64,000 nt of DNA from Candidatus Binatia bacterium. Its GTDB lineage: Bacteria; Desulfobacterota; Binatia; UBA12015. The notes under the pieces are model-generated. The model was not told the DNA's origin. It did not search any database and saw nothing but the letters and a program-made list of their open reading frames with translations. Every line of letters starts with the position of its first letter. Position 1 is the stretch's first letter. The position numbers and the translations under genes were made by a program. Below, piece after piece: positions 51,925 to 60,930 of this stretch. The stretch is taken from the NCBI GenBank assembly GCA_029243485.1, contig JAQWRY010000028.1, forward strand, positions 186,001 through 250,000, written 5' to 3'.

Positions 51925-54300
51925 ATGGCGCGAATCCTCAAGATCGACGAGACCGGCGACCACGCGGTCGGCGGGAAGGCGGAAGGCCTCGCTCGCCTGC
52001 GGGCAATGGGTCTGGAGATTCCGCCGACCCTGGTCCTGGAGGGGGCCGTTCGCGGAGGGCTTCCCGAGGACCTTGAACGGGAGGTCGCCGTCCTCGGCGA
52101 AGGCCGGCTCGCCGTGCGCTCGTCTGCCATCGGGGAGGACGGCGCTGGCGCGTCGTTCGCTGGACAGTACGAGACCATCCTCGACGTTCGGCCCACTGAG
52201 CTGCGGTCGGCGATCGACCAGTGTCTGGCTTCGGCGCAGAGCGCTAGGGCCGTCGCGTACCGGGATTCGCGGGACGAGGCCGCGGGCGCCGCGGTCATGT
52301 CGGTCGTCATCCAGCGGATGGTGTCCGCCCGTGCGTCGGGGGTCTGCTTCACGGCGGATCCGGTGACCAGTCGTCGAAACCGGCTCGTGCTCGATTCGGT
52401 TGCGGGTCTCGGCGAAGCGCTCGTTTCGGGCCACGCGAGTCCGGACCACGACGAGCTCCGACGATCGGATGGCGTCTGGGAGCCGACGCAGCTCGCGGGC
52501 GCGACCCCTGTGCTCTCTCAGGAGGAGCGCGCTCAATTGGCCCGTGAGGCGCTCGAAGCCGAGACCGCCGCGGGCGAGCCGCTCGATCTCGAGTGGGCGA
52601 TCGACGTGGACGGCACGCTCTTCTGGTTGCAGGCGAGGCCGATCACGACGCTGATGCTGGACCCGCAGTCGATCGACACGCCGCCGATGGAGGAGGGCGA
52701 CGTGTACACGCGCTGTAACGTGGGCGAGATGATGCCGGGCGCGGTGTCCCCCCTCACGTTCTCGACATGCGCCCGCGGGATCGACGTCGGCTGGCAGGAC
52801 AACATGATCGCGATCGGTGTACGCGCGCAGCGTTCGAGCGACAACGTCTACATCGGGATGAGCCACGGGCACCTATTCATCAACTTGAGTGAGGGTGCGC
52901 GCTTCTCCAGCGCCGTGACCGGCTCTCACCCGGATCAGCAGAGCCTCGCGATCTGTGGTCGTCTCGTGCCCGAGATCGTCGCGCCCGATGTGCCGGCTCT
53001 CCGCATCCGGTTACCGCGGGCCGTCCGGCAAGTCGCTTCCGTCGTCCGCGCCCAACCACACCTCCGGCGGATGGAGGCCCTCGTCGAGCGTGGGACGATC
53101 TCCGTCGGCGGCGACTCGAAGTCGACGTGGCAGAACATCGAGGCGGAGCGCGAGGTGCTCTACGAGTCCTATGCACGACATCTCACGGTGTCGTCGGGTG
53201 CGGGGGCGCTCGCACCGATCCTGTTGCGGGTTCTCGCGGGGGACGCCGAACCGTCGCCGGAACATCACGCGGCGGTCGGGCACCTTCTGTCCGGAGCGGA
53301 AGGCGTCGAGAGCGCCGACATTGCCGCGGGGGCGCGACGGCTCCTCGAGGCGCTCGAGCGGTCTGCGACACCTGCCGAGTTCCCCGAGTGGGACGTAGCC
53401 ACGGCCGTCGCGTGGTTTCGCGGCGAGGCGTCCGGCGAGGCGGGGTGCGTCTACACCGCGTACCTCGCTCGTCATGGGCATCGTAGTCTCCGCGAACTCG
53501 ACGTCCGTCAGCCCGAGTGGGCGCACGATCCGACCCCACTGATCCGCGCGCTTCAGGCACAGCTCCGCGCTCGTCGTGTAGCGGGTAGCGCCTCGGTCGG
53601 AGCCGAGCCGGTTCGTGTGGCGATGGATCTCGGCCGGCTGCGGTGGCTGGCCCCCATGGCGCACGCCGCAGTGCGCAACCGCGAGCGGTCGAAGTCGCTC
53701 CTGGTCGCGACGACGGTGCACTTCAAGCGGGCGTACCGCGCGCTAGCGGCGCAGTTCGTGGCCGAAGGTCGCTTGCCGGACGAAGACGCGGTCTTCTTTC
53801 TGCTTCACGAGGAGCTGGGCCTTCTCGCCGAATCGTCGCCGGGCGACCGGTGGGCCGACCTCGCTGTGCAACGTCGTGAGGCGCTCTCCTTCCAAGAGAA
53901 GCTCCGGTTCCCGGAGGTCAGCGTCGGGTTGCCGGAGCCCGAGGCGCCGCCGCCGGTCGAGGGCGACGAGCGGCTCGTCGTGGGTAAGCCGGTGAGCCGC
54001 GGTCGCGTCGAGGGCCGCGTGCGCGTCGTCCGCGAGCTGGTAGAAGCCGAGGCACTCGAACCCGGCGAAATCCTCGTTGCCGCGATCACGGACGTCGGTT
54101 GGACTCCCTACTTTGCGATCATCGCCGGTCTGGTGACCGACGTGGGTAGCGCGGTGTCGCACGGGGCGGTGGTTGCGCGGGAGTACGGTCTGCCGGCAGT
54201 GCTGAACACCGGCAACGCGACGCGCGTGTTGCGCACCGGGGACCGGGTCCGCCTCGACGGCGACGCCGGGACGGTGGAAGTCATGGAGCCGGCGGTCTGA
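51925..54300 (+). CDS. Rifampicin-phosphotransferase-like dikinase (ATP-grasp plus swivelling His domain)
   Basis: A 791-residue protein in three parts. The N-terminal ATP-grasp has VGGKAEGLARLRAMG, AVRSSAIGEDGAGASFAGQY and LDLEWAIDVDGTLFWLQARP. The middle (~250-680) is a helical substrate region. The C-terminal swivelling domain has His746 in SAVSHGAVVAREYGLPAVL, the phospho-histidine site. PEP synthase has its His domain in the middle and ends with a PEP-binding barrel; here that barrel is missing and the His domain ends the protein, as in rifampicin phosphotransferase (RPH). Substrate is unknown. ATG at 51925 is chosen because the frame upstream is the decayed flavoprotein. Confidence 0.75.
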   Translation: MARILKIDETGDHAVGGKAEGLARLRAMGLEIPPTLVLEGAVRGGLPEDLEREVAVLGEGRLAVRSSAIGEDGAGASFAGQYETILDVRPTELRSAIDQCLASAQSARAVAYRDSRDEAAGAAVMSVVIQRMVSARASGVCFTADPVTSRRNRLVLDSVAGLGEALVSGHASPDHDELRRSDGVWEPTQLAGATPVLSQEERAQLAREALEAETAAGEPLDLEWAIDVDGTLFWLQARPITTLMLDPQSIDTPPMEEGDVYTRCNVGEMMPGAVSPLTFSTCARGIDVGWQDNMIAIGVRAQRSSDNVYIGMSHGHLFINLSEGARFSSAVTGSHPDQQSLAICGRLVPEIVAPDVPALRIRLPRAVRQVASVVRAQPHLRRMEALVERGTISVGGDSKSTWQNIEAEREVLYESYARHLTVSSGAGALAPILLRVLAGDAEPSPEHHAAVGHLLSGAEGVESADIAAGARRLLEALERSATPAEFPEWDVATAVAWFRGEASGEAGCVYTAYLARHGHRSLRELDVRQPEWAHDPTPLIRALQAQLRARRVAGSASVGAEPVRVAMDLGRLRWLAPMAHAAVRNRERSKSLLVATTVHFKRAYRALAAQFVAEGRLPDEDAVFFLLHEELGLLAESSPGDRWADLAVQRREALSFQEKLRFPEVSVGLPEPEAPPPVEGDERLVVGKPVSRGRVEGRVRVVRELVEAEALEPGEILVAAITDVGWTPYFAIIAGLVTDVGSAVSHGAVVAREYGLPAVLNTGNATRVLRTGDRVRLDGDAGTVEVMEPAV

Positions 54301-54308
54301 CGCGGCGT

Positions 54309-54959
54309 CTACTTGGCGGCGAGGAGCGGTTCGAGCTTCGGCCAGACGACGGCCGCGACTTTCTTCTGTCCCTCCGCGTTGGGGTGGATGTCGTCGGCTT
54401 GATTTAGGGACCGCTCGCCGGCCACGCCCTCGAGGAGGAAGGGGATCAGGGCGGCATCATTCTTCTCCGCCAACGCCGGGAAGCTCGTCTCGAACTCCTC
54501 GACGTAGCCGTCGCCTAGGTTCTGCAGAGCACGCATCCCGGCGATCACGAAGCGCGCGTCGGGATGAGCGGCGCGGGCCCGGTCGAGGATCTGCTGTAGG
54601 TTGTCGCGCATCATGGCGGGGCTGAGTCCGCGGAGCATGTCGTTCGCGCCCAGCTCGAGGACGAGGATGGCGATCGGCAGCTTGAGGAGCCAGTCGATAC
54701 GTCGGAGTCCGCCGGCCGACGTGTCGCCGCTAACGCCGGCGTTCACGACGCGGTATTCCAAGCCGGCCGCGTCGATCCGCTGCTGGAGCAGCGCGGGGAA
54801 GGCCTCGTCCGATGGGAGCCCGTAGCCGGCGGTGAGGCTGGTGCCGACGAAGAGGACGACGGGCCGCTCGTCGGCGGCGAGAGCCGCGCTGGTGACCAGA
54901 CATGCGAGGAGGGCCCCGAGCCAGTAGAGTCTCGGGAACCGTCGTGTCCGCTTCTTCAT
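54309..54959 (-). CDS. tesA: TesA-type periplasmic arylesterase/lysophospholipase (SGNH)
   Basis: A 216-residue GDSL/SGNH hydrolase with signal peptide (LYWLGALLACLVTSAALA). Block I reads VLFVGTSLTAGYGLP, where GTSLT replaces GDSLT: the nucleophile Ser is kept but the Asp is Thr. Block III is ELGANDMLRG, and block V is DDIHPNAEGQKKVA with the catalytic Asp and His. E. coli TesA hydrolyses acyl thioesters and lysophospholipids. As in E. coli, it is divergent from ybbA/ybbP. Its ATG is only 5 bases from the ATG of ybbA. Confidence 0.88.
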   Translation of the reverse strand: MKKRTRRFPRLYWLGALLACLVTSAALAADERPVVLFVGTSLTAGYGLPSDEAFPALLQQRIDAAGLEYRVVNAGVSGDTSAGGLRRIDWLLKLPIAILVLELGANDMLRGLSPAMMRDNLQQILDRARAAHPDARFVIAGMRALQNLGDGYVEEFETSFPALAEKNDAALIPFLLEGVAGERSLNQADDIHPNAEGQKKVAAVVWPKLEPLLAAK

Positions 54960-54964
54960 CGCCC

Positions 54965-55657
54965 ATGATCGTCGCTCGGAATCTCCGCCAGCGCTACCCG
55001 CGGCCCGCCGGTGCCGAGTCGCTGACGGTACTCGACGGCATCGAACTCGAGGTGCCCGGCGGCGAGATCCTCGCGATCCTCGGGCCGTCGGGGAGCGGGA
55101 AGACCACGCTGTTTGGGCTCTTGGCCGGTCTGGATCGGCCCACCGAGGGGGAAGTTGAGCTCGCTGGACAGTCGCTCGGGCGACTGGACGAAGATGCGCG
55201 GGCCGCGCTCCGCGCCTCGTCGATCGGCTTTGTGTTTCAGAGCTTTCAGCTCGTGCCGACCCTCACCGCGCTCGAGAACGTGCTCGTGCCCCTTGAATTG
55301 CTTCCGGCGCCGGCGGTGGTTGCCGCGCGAGAAGCCCGGGCGCGGGAGCTTCTGGGGCGGGTTGGACTCGAGGATCGCCTCGGTCACTACCCGGCTCAAC
55401 TCTCGGGGGGCGAGCAGCAACGGGTCGGGATCGCGCGTGCCTTTGCGAACGAGCCGCGTGTACTCTTTGCAGACGAGCCCACGGGTAACCTCGACGACGA
55501 GACAGGACAGGGGATCATCGAACTGTTGTTCTCCCTGAATCACGGGCAGGGGACGACGCTCGTGATCGTCACGCACGACCAGGGGCTCGCACGCCGCGCG
55601 AATCGCATCATGCACCTCGCACGCGGGCGCATTGAGAAGATCGAGTGCGTGGACTGA
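54965..55657 (+). CDS. ybbA: YbbA-like ABC transporter ATPase
   Basis: A 230-residue LolD/MacB-type ATPase. Walker [11 protein letters not shown]-loop [12 protein letters not shown], signature LSGGEQQR, Walker [15 protein letters not shown], and H-loop VTHD. MIVARNL at 54965 is the chosen start. Earlier in-frame GTG codons at 54941 and 54902 would make it overlap tesA. YbbA pairs with YbbP to form a complex related to LolCDE and is conserved next to tesA. It overlaps the next gene by 13 bases. Confidence 0.88.
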   Translation: MIVARNLRQRYPRPAGAESLTVLDGIELEVPGGEILAILGPSGSGKTTLFGLLAGLDRPTEGEVELAGQSLGRLDEDARAALRASSIGFVFQSFQLVPTLTALENVLVPLELLPAPAVVAAREARARELLGRVGLEDRLGHYPAQLSGGEQQRVGIARAFANEPRVLFADEPTGNLDDETGQGIIELLFSLNHGQGTTLVIVTHDQGLARRANRIMHLARGRIEKIECVD

Positions 55658-58197
55658 ACCGCGTCTTCGTCAGCGCGATGTTGCGCCGTGAGCTGCGAGC
55701 ATCGCGGCGTCGGCTTTTCCTCTACGGGTCGTGCATGGCTCTCGGGATCGCGGCGCTCGTCGGTCTGCACGGGCTGCGCGCCACGACGCGGACGGCGATC
55801 GACGTGCAGGCGGCCATGTTGCTTGGCGCCGATCTTCGCCTCTCGCGCCGGGCGCCTCTCCCCGACGATGTTCGGGACCGTGTTGGCGCTCTTCTCGCGG
55901 AGACGAAGGGTGCCTCGGCAGAACTGACGCGATTCGGCTCGATGGTCCTCGCACCGAATTCGGGACGGAGCCGCCTCGTGGACGTGCAGGCGGCCGACGC
56001 GGCGTATCCGCTCCGGGGCGAAGTCGTCACGACGCCTCCCGAAAGTTGGTCGCTCGTGCACGCGGGCGACGTGCCCCGCGCGGTCGTCGATCCGAGCCTC
56101 CTCCTGCAACTGGGGATCGATGTCGGCGCCGACCTGAAGATCGGGGAGGTGCGCTTTCGAATCGTCGGCACGGTGGGAAAGGCACCCGGCAGCTTCGGGG
56201 TGCAGACGCAGATCGCGCCGCGGGTTCTGATCGCCCGGGAGCACGTCGAAGCCACGGGCCTGCTGCGGCCGGGGAGCCTGGTCGAGTACCTCTTTTTCGT
56301 CCGGACTCCGAAAGGCGAGATCGGAAGCTGGGTCGCGGACAACCGCTCGGCACTGGAAGACGCGCATATGAAGGTGCAGACGGTCGCCGGCCAGCAGGCG
56401 GATCTGGATCGCGGGTTCGGGATGATGACGCGCTTCCTCGGTCTCGTCGGCCTGGCGGCGCTCGCCCTCGGCGGAGTCGGCGTTGCGGCCGGGGTACGGG
56501 TGCTTGTGCGAGACAAACTCGACACGACGGCGATGCTTCGCTCGCTGGGCGCTTCTTCGCGCGACATCTTCGCGGTGTACGGGATGCTGGCGCTCGTGCT
56601 CGGCGCCGTGGCGGGGAGCGTCGGGTCGGCAATCGGCGTTGGTTTACAGTGGGGTCTTCCGGTGCTCTTGCAGGGGCTGATCCCAGTCGACGTCGAGCCG
56701 ACGTTCGAGGTGGGCGCGGTCGCGACGGGAATTGCATTGGGGTTGTGGGTGACGGTGTTGTTCGCGGCGGCTCCGCTGATCGACCTCGTACGCGTTCCGC
56801 CGCTGCGGTCTCTTCGCGCCGACTTCGTAGCCGAACCCTTGCCGCTTCGCGGCCGCGCGGCGGTGCTTGTCGCCCTGGCAGTCAGCCTCTTGGCGGTCTC
56901 GTGCTGGCAGGCGCCGACGATTCTGGTGGGTCTCGGATTCGCGGGTGGCCTCGCGGTCGTGCTCGGGATCTTGGCGGGTACGGCACAGTTGCTCGCGGGT
57001 GCTCTTCGTCGGCTCGTTCCGCGGCGTTCGCCGTACTGGCTTCGTCAGGGCCTCGCGAATCTCTTTCGACCGCGCAATCACACCGTCTCGACCGTGCTCA
57101 CCGTCGGGTTTGGCCTGTTCCTCGTGACGACGCTTTACGGCGTGAAGAGCAACGTGCTTCACCAACTCGCAATGGATTCGGGGCCCGACCGGCCGAACCT
57201 GATCCTGTTCGACATCCAGCCGGATCAGGTCGCGCCCCTCGAGGCGTTCCTGGCCGAGCGAGGCGCGGCGATCGTCGATCGGGCGACGATTGTGTCGGCG
57301 CGCCTTTCTGCGATCGATGGGAAGACGGCCTCGGAACGGATCGCGGTCGATCCCGACGATCGAGAGGCGCGTTGGGCTCTTCTGCGGGAGTACCGGCTGT
57401 CGTACGCGGCCGAGCTGCGGGAGAGCGAGGAGATTGCGGCGGGCGCGTGGTGGACCGATCCGGAGGCGGGCCGGATCGAGCCGGTGCCGGTCTCGATCGA
57501 AACGGGTGTGGCTCGCTCGCTTGGCCTTTCGGTCGGGGATCGAATGACCTGGGACATCCAGGGTGTGCCGGTCGAGAGCTACATCGCGAATCTGCGCGAG
57601 GTCGATTGGAGCCGCCTCGCGACGAACTTCATTGCGCTGTTCCCGCCGGGCCTGATCGAGGAGGCCCCGAGCACGACGGTGTTCCTCTCGCGTCACGTCG
57701 ACGCAAACGCTCGGGCCGAGATCCAGCGTGACCTCGTTCTCCAGTTCCCGAATGTCTCGGTTCTCGACGCGAGCCTGATCCTGCGTGCCGTCGACACGAT
57801 GATGGCGCGCGTGGCTCTCGCTGTCCGCGTCCTCGCGCTGTTCGCCCTGGCGACGGGCTTCTTGGTTCTCGTTGCCGCCGCTGCAATGGCGCGCGACGAA
57901 CGAATGCGGGAGATTCTCTTGCTGAGGACGCTCGGCGCTTCCACGCGCATCCTGCGTCGAATCATCACGACCGAGGCCGTCGCGCTCGGAGCCCTCGCGG
58001 CCCTGCTTGGCGTCGGGTTGGCGATGCTTGCGACCTGGGCGCTCACGCGTTTCGTCTTCGAGATTCCGTTCACGCCCGTGCTGACGGAGTACGCGGCCTT
58101 CGCGGTCGTGAGTTTCCTGATCAGCGCGGTGTTGGGCGGCGCGATCGGCCGCCCGACGCGCGCGGGCAGTCCGCTCGCGGTGTTGCGGTCGCAGTAG
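55645..58197 (+). CDS. ybbP: YbbP-like FtsX-family ABC permease
   Basis: An 850-residue permease with a first helix (LFLYGSCMALGIAALVGL), a long periplasmic MacB-PCD-like domain, three FtsX helices around 265-410, a second pair of helices (VLVALAVSLLAVSCW...), a second periplasmic domain and three C-terminal helices ending with AVLGGAIGRPTRAGSPLAVLR. The RSLGASSRDIF and RTLGASTRILRR loops are the coupling helices that contact YbbA. The complex probably moves or extracts lipid or lipoprotein at the inner membrane. Start GTG 55645 overlaps ybbA; ATG 55678 is the alternative. Confidence 0.85.
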   Translation: MRGLNRVFVSAMLRRELRASRRRLFLYGSCMALGIAALVGLHGLRATTRTAIDVQAAMLLGADLRLSRRAPLPDDVRDRVGALLAETKGASAELTRFGSMVLAPNSGRSRLVDVQAADAAYPLRGEVVTTPPESWSLVHAGDVPRAVVDPSLLLQLGIDVGADLKIGEVRFRIVGTVGKAPGSFGVQTQIAPRVLIAREHVEATGLLRPGSLVEYLFFVRTPKGEIGSWVADNRSALEDAHMKVQTVAGQQADLDRGFGMMTRFLGLVGLAALALGGVGVAAGVRVLVRDKLDTTAMLRSLGASSRDIFAVYGMLALVLGAVAGSVGSAIGVGLQWGLPVLLQGLIPVDVEPTFEVGAVATGIALGLWVTVLFAAAPLIDLVRVPPLRSLRADFVAEPLPLRGRAAVLVALAVSLLAVSCWQAPTILVGLGFAGGLAVVLGILAGTAQLLAGALRRLVPRRSPYWLRQGLANLFRPRNHTVSTVLTVGFGLFLVTTLYGVKSNVLHQLAMDSGPDRPNLILFDIQPDQVAPLEAFLAERGAAIVDRATIVSARLSAIDGKTASERIAVDPDDREARWALLREYRLSYAAELRESEEIAAGAWWTDPEAGRIEPVPVSIETGVARSLGLSVGDRMTWDIQGVPVESYIANLREVDWSRLATNFIALFPPGLIEEAPSTTVFLSRHVDANARAEIQRDLVLQFPNVSVLDASLILRAVDTMMARVALAVRVLALFALATGFLVLVAAAAMARDERMREILLLRTLGASTRILRRIITTEAVALGALAALLGVGLAMLATWALTRFVFEIPFTPVLTEYAAFAVVSFLISAVLGGAIGRPTRAGSPLAVLRSQ

Positions 58198-58205
58198 TCG
58201 ACGGC

Positions 58206-58597
58206 GGAGAGATTTACTTTCACTGCCCGAAGGCGTTTGTCGCGCCAAGCTCTGGGCGGCCCGCGAGTCCTCCGAGCCGCTGAGTGGTGCGACCGCGGGC
58301 ACGCGCGATCGGCTGGACTCCGTGGACGTCCGGTTCCTCGAAGAGGCGTCGTTCGCGCTTCTCGGCACGCACGATGGAGCGGGAGGGTTCGATCTTTCCC
58401 GGCGCGGGGACCCCGGCGGCCTGCTGCGGGTGCTGGGTGACCGCACGCTCTTCCTCCCCGATCGTCCAGGGAATCGAATCGCTGATAGCCTTCGCAACGT
58501 TCTGGCGACCGGCCAAGCGGGGCTGCTCGCGCTCGTGCCGGACCCGGTCCTGCTGGACCGCATGATGAAGAGGGATGCGGCGAAGAACCTCTATTGA
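58206..58597 (+). pseudogene. Pyridoxamine-phosphate-oxidase-fold protein, scrambled remnant
   Basis: EIYFHCPKAFV at 58209 is the C-terminal motif of MSMEG_1061-type PPOX-fold proteins. A frameshift follows, and AKLWAARESSEPLSG leads directly into the N-terminal part of the same type of protein (FALLGTHDGAGGFDLSRRG, TLFLPDRPGNRIADSLRNV), ending ALVPDPVLLDRMMKR...NLY*. The end of one copy thus precedes the beginning of another, so either a tandem pair lost its middle or the gene was rearranged. A short product of 91 residues from 58322 is possible, but lacks the second half of the flavin barrel. Confidence 0.5.
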
Positions 58598-58605
58598 ACG
58601 CCGGC

Positions 58606-59676
58606 TCAGCCCGAGGCGAAGGATTTGTCGTACTCGATCACGTTGAACTTGGTTCCGGGGTCGCCGAAGACGTAGAGCCAGCAGTCGCCCCATTTCTCCG
58701 GGACGCGAGAGGCTTTTCCGGGCGTCGGCTTCCACGTCGCGCGGTGGTACTGACACCGGAGGTCGACGTGATCGATCGAGCCCTCGACATCTTCGATCCC
58801 GATGATGTTTCGCATCACGCCATGGCGCCTGCGGGTGTAGCCGGTTTCGCCCTCGCGTCTTGCGGGTAGGACCCGCGGAAACTGAAGGGGTGCATCGCGA
58901 GCGAGGAACTTGTCGATGCGGCCATTGGACTCTCGCATCGACTCGGGGACCCCTCCTTCCGGGTCCAGTTTCTGGAGCCGTGCGTACGCCCGCTGGGCCT
59001 CGTGGATGTCATGGCTCTTCACGTGGAGCACGAAGAGCGCGCGCAGGACTCCCGCGTGGGTGTTGTCGTCGAGGTGCGCGCCGTCTCCGATTCGGGTTCG
59101 CCACAGGTGGATCTTCTGACCCTCGGCGTCGCCCTGAATGCGCGCCACCTCCGCACGCAGTAGGGATGCCCGGACCGACTCGTACAGGTTGTTTTCCTCG
59201 AGCCGGTCGATGTCCTCTTGGGCCTCGTCGATCTCGCCGGCGTCGAGGTGCTCGCTCGCCTTCTCGTACCGCTTGATGAAACGCTTGGACGCTCCCACTT
59301 TGCCGTCGTCCTCAATGTTGTACGTGAGGAGGACCTCCTGGTGGCATTGGTGCACGTTCTCGCCATCGAGCCGTGCGGGCTCGTAGCGCCACTTCTTCAT
59401 TGCAGCGCGGGCCGCCTCCTCGAACTCCTCGCCGCCGAAGGAAGCGTCGATCAGAATATCGCCAACGGTGCCGTCGGGGCGGATCACGAAACTGGCGAGG
59501 GTCCATGCCTCGGAGGGCTGCCGTCTTGCCTCGAGCGGATACCTCGGGTTCGAGCGTTCGAGGGGCTTGGCCGGTGTGCTGTTGCGGACCGTGCCACCGG
59601 GCTTGGCCTCTGCCGGCGCCGTTGGCGCGAGCAGAGTGAGGGCCGTGATCGTCGAAACCAGGAGTCGAATCGTCAT
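58606..59676 (-). CDS. Periplasmic protein with TonB C-terminal domain followed by helical repeats
   Basis: A 356-residue protein with Sec signal peptide (MTIRLLVSTITALTLLAP..AEA). Directly after it comes a TonB-C-like domain: SNPRYPLEARRQ, FVIRPDGTVGDILI, EEFEEAARAAMKKWRYEPA. In real TonB proteins this domain is at the C-terminus behind a membrane anchor; here it is at the N-terminus of the mature part and has no anchor. A TPR-like helical region (KRYEKASEHLDAGEIDEAQE, AQRAYARLQKL) and an unknown C-terminal domain follow. It overlaps the stop of the upstream SDR gene by 4 bases (ATGA). Role unknown. Confidence 0.7.
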   Translation of the reverse strand: MTIRLLVSTITALTLLAPTAPAEAKPGGTVRNSTPAKPLERSNPRYPLEARRQPSEAWTLASFVIRPDGTVGDILIDASFGGEEFEEAARAAMKKWRYEPARLDGENVHQCHQEVLLTYNIEDDGKVGASKRFIKRYEKASEHLDAGEIDEAQEDIDRLEENNLYESVRASLLRAEVARIQGDAEGQKIHLWRTRIGDGAHLDDNTHAGVLRALFVLHVKSHDIHEAQRAYARLQKLDPEGGVPESMRESNGRIDKFLARDAPLQFPRVLPARREGETGYTRRRHGVMRNIIGIEDVEGSIDHVDLRCQYHRATWKPTPGKASRVPEKWGDCWLYVFGDPGTKFNVIEYDKSFASG

Positions 59677-60524
59677 GAGGTGGCCTCGGCATCGGCTAGG
59701 AGGAAAGCGTCGCCGAGGACCGCGCACCCATCGAGGCTCTTCACCGGTCGGCCAACCGAGTGGAGGAGGTCGCGGCTCAGCACGACGCGGCCGACGTGCC
59801 GTTCGCTGCAGAGCTCGAGAGCGGCTTCCGCCATCATCTCCACCGGTTCGACCCAATCCGGGTTCTTTCGCGCGATGTCGCGCACCCAATGGGCTCCGGC
59901 CGTCATCACGATCGCCACCGGGGCGAGTGCGTTCACGAAGACGTCGTACTCGGCGACCTCGTGCGCGAGCGCTTCGGTGTACCGGTCGAGCGCGGCTTTC
60001 GTCGCGCCGTACGGACCGATGATCCAGGCGGATTCTTTCGAGTCCCGGTATGGCACGGCGGGCTGCTTGCTGGTGGCGCTGCTGATGTTGAGGATCCAGC
60101 CGCCGCCGCGCTCCCTCATCGACGGAAGAGCCTGTTGGGCGAGGTCGATCGGGGCGTTTACATTCAGGTCGAACATCTTGGATCGTTCGGTCACCGTGAT
60201 GACGCTGGGCATCTTCATCGTGCCGGCGGCGGCGTTGTTCACCACGATGTCGATCGGTCCGAACGGCCGACTCGCGCGCTCGATGAGGTCGGCGCGTGCC
60301 TCCGGTTCGGAGAGATCGCAGGCGATCGCAGCCGCGCGGCCGCCGGCTTCCTGAACCTCGGCCTCGGCCTCTTCGAGTGTGCCGGTGAGCCGACCGTGGG
60401 CGCCCATGCGTGACGCGTTCAGTACGACGGCCGCGCCCTCTGACGAGAGCCGGTTCGCGATCGCCCGTCCGATGCCCCGGCTGGCTCCGGTGACCAGCGC
60501 GACCCTTCCTTCACAGCTTCCCAT
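59673..60524 (-). CDS. Short-chain dehydrogenase/reductase
   Basis: A 283-residue SDR with TGASRGIG near the N-terminus, NNAAAGTMKM, the Ser in ILNISSATSKQP, and YGATKAALDRYTEALAHE carrying the Tyr and Lys. The insertion between the Ser strand and the Tyr (VPYRDSKESAWIIGP) is longer than usual. Substrate unknown. AGGAGAAG before ATG 60524 is a good ribosome-binding site. The 4-base overlap with the TonB-domain gene suggests translational coupling of a cytoplasmic enzyme with a periplasmic protein, an unexpected pair. Confidence 0.85.
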   Translation of the reverse strand: MGSCEGRVALVTGASRGIGRAIANRLSSEGAAVVLNASRMGAHGRLTGTLEEAEAEVQEAGGRAAAIACDLSEPEARADLIERASRPFGPIDIVVNNAAAGTMKMPSVITVTERSKMFDLNVNAPIDLAQQALPSMRERGGGWILNISSATSKQPAVPYRDSKESAWIIGPYGATKAALDRYTEALAHEVAEYDVFVNALAPVAIVMTAGAHWVRDIARKNPDWVEPVEMMAEAALELCSERHVGRVVLSRDLLHSVGRPVKSLDGCAVLGDAFLLADAEATS

Positions 60525-60681
60525 TTCTTCTCCTCGGTCCCGACGTCGGTTCTCGTAGCGACGAATATACTACCACCGTGCCGAAGCCAGCCGCGCCGGC
60601 CGGACGTGGTGCGGGGGTGCGATCTGTGGTCTACCCGGTGCGTGCGGGACGGGCCCACTTGAATCGAAAGGGAGAGCATCG

Positions 60682-60930
60682 ATGGGTATTCTCAGCTGGA
60701 TCATCCTTGGCCTCATCGCGGGCGCGCTCGGCAAGTTCCTGATGCCCGGTGACGACCCTGGCGGTTTGGTCGTGACCATGTTGATCGGGATCGGCGGTGC
60801 GTTCGTCGGTGGCTGGATCGGTTCCGTGGTCGGCATCGGAAGTGTGACGGGAGTCAACCTCGGGAGCATCTTCACGGCGTCTCTCGGGGCCGTTGTTCTC
60901 CTCTTCGCTTACCGCAAGATGAGGTTCTGA
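60682..60930 (+). CDS. GlsB/YeaQ/YmgE family stress-response membrane protein
   Basis: An 82-residue protein with three hydrophobic helices, starting MGILSWIILGLIAGALGKFL and containing GGAFVGGWIGS with glycine-rich packing. This is the transglycosylase-associated protein family (YeaQ/YmgE), which is induced by stress in many bacteria. Its molecular role is not known. GAAAGGGAGA lies before the ATG. Divergent from the SDR gene with ~157 bases between, which includes an AT-rich TATACT sequence that could be a -10 element. Confidence 0.85.
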   Translation: MGILSWIILGLIAGALGKFLMPGDDPGGLVVTMLIGIGGAFVGGWIGSVVGIGSVTGVNLGSIFTASLGAVVLLFAYRKMRF

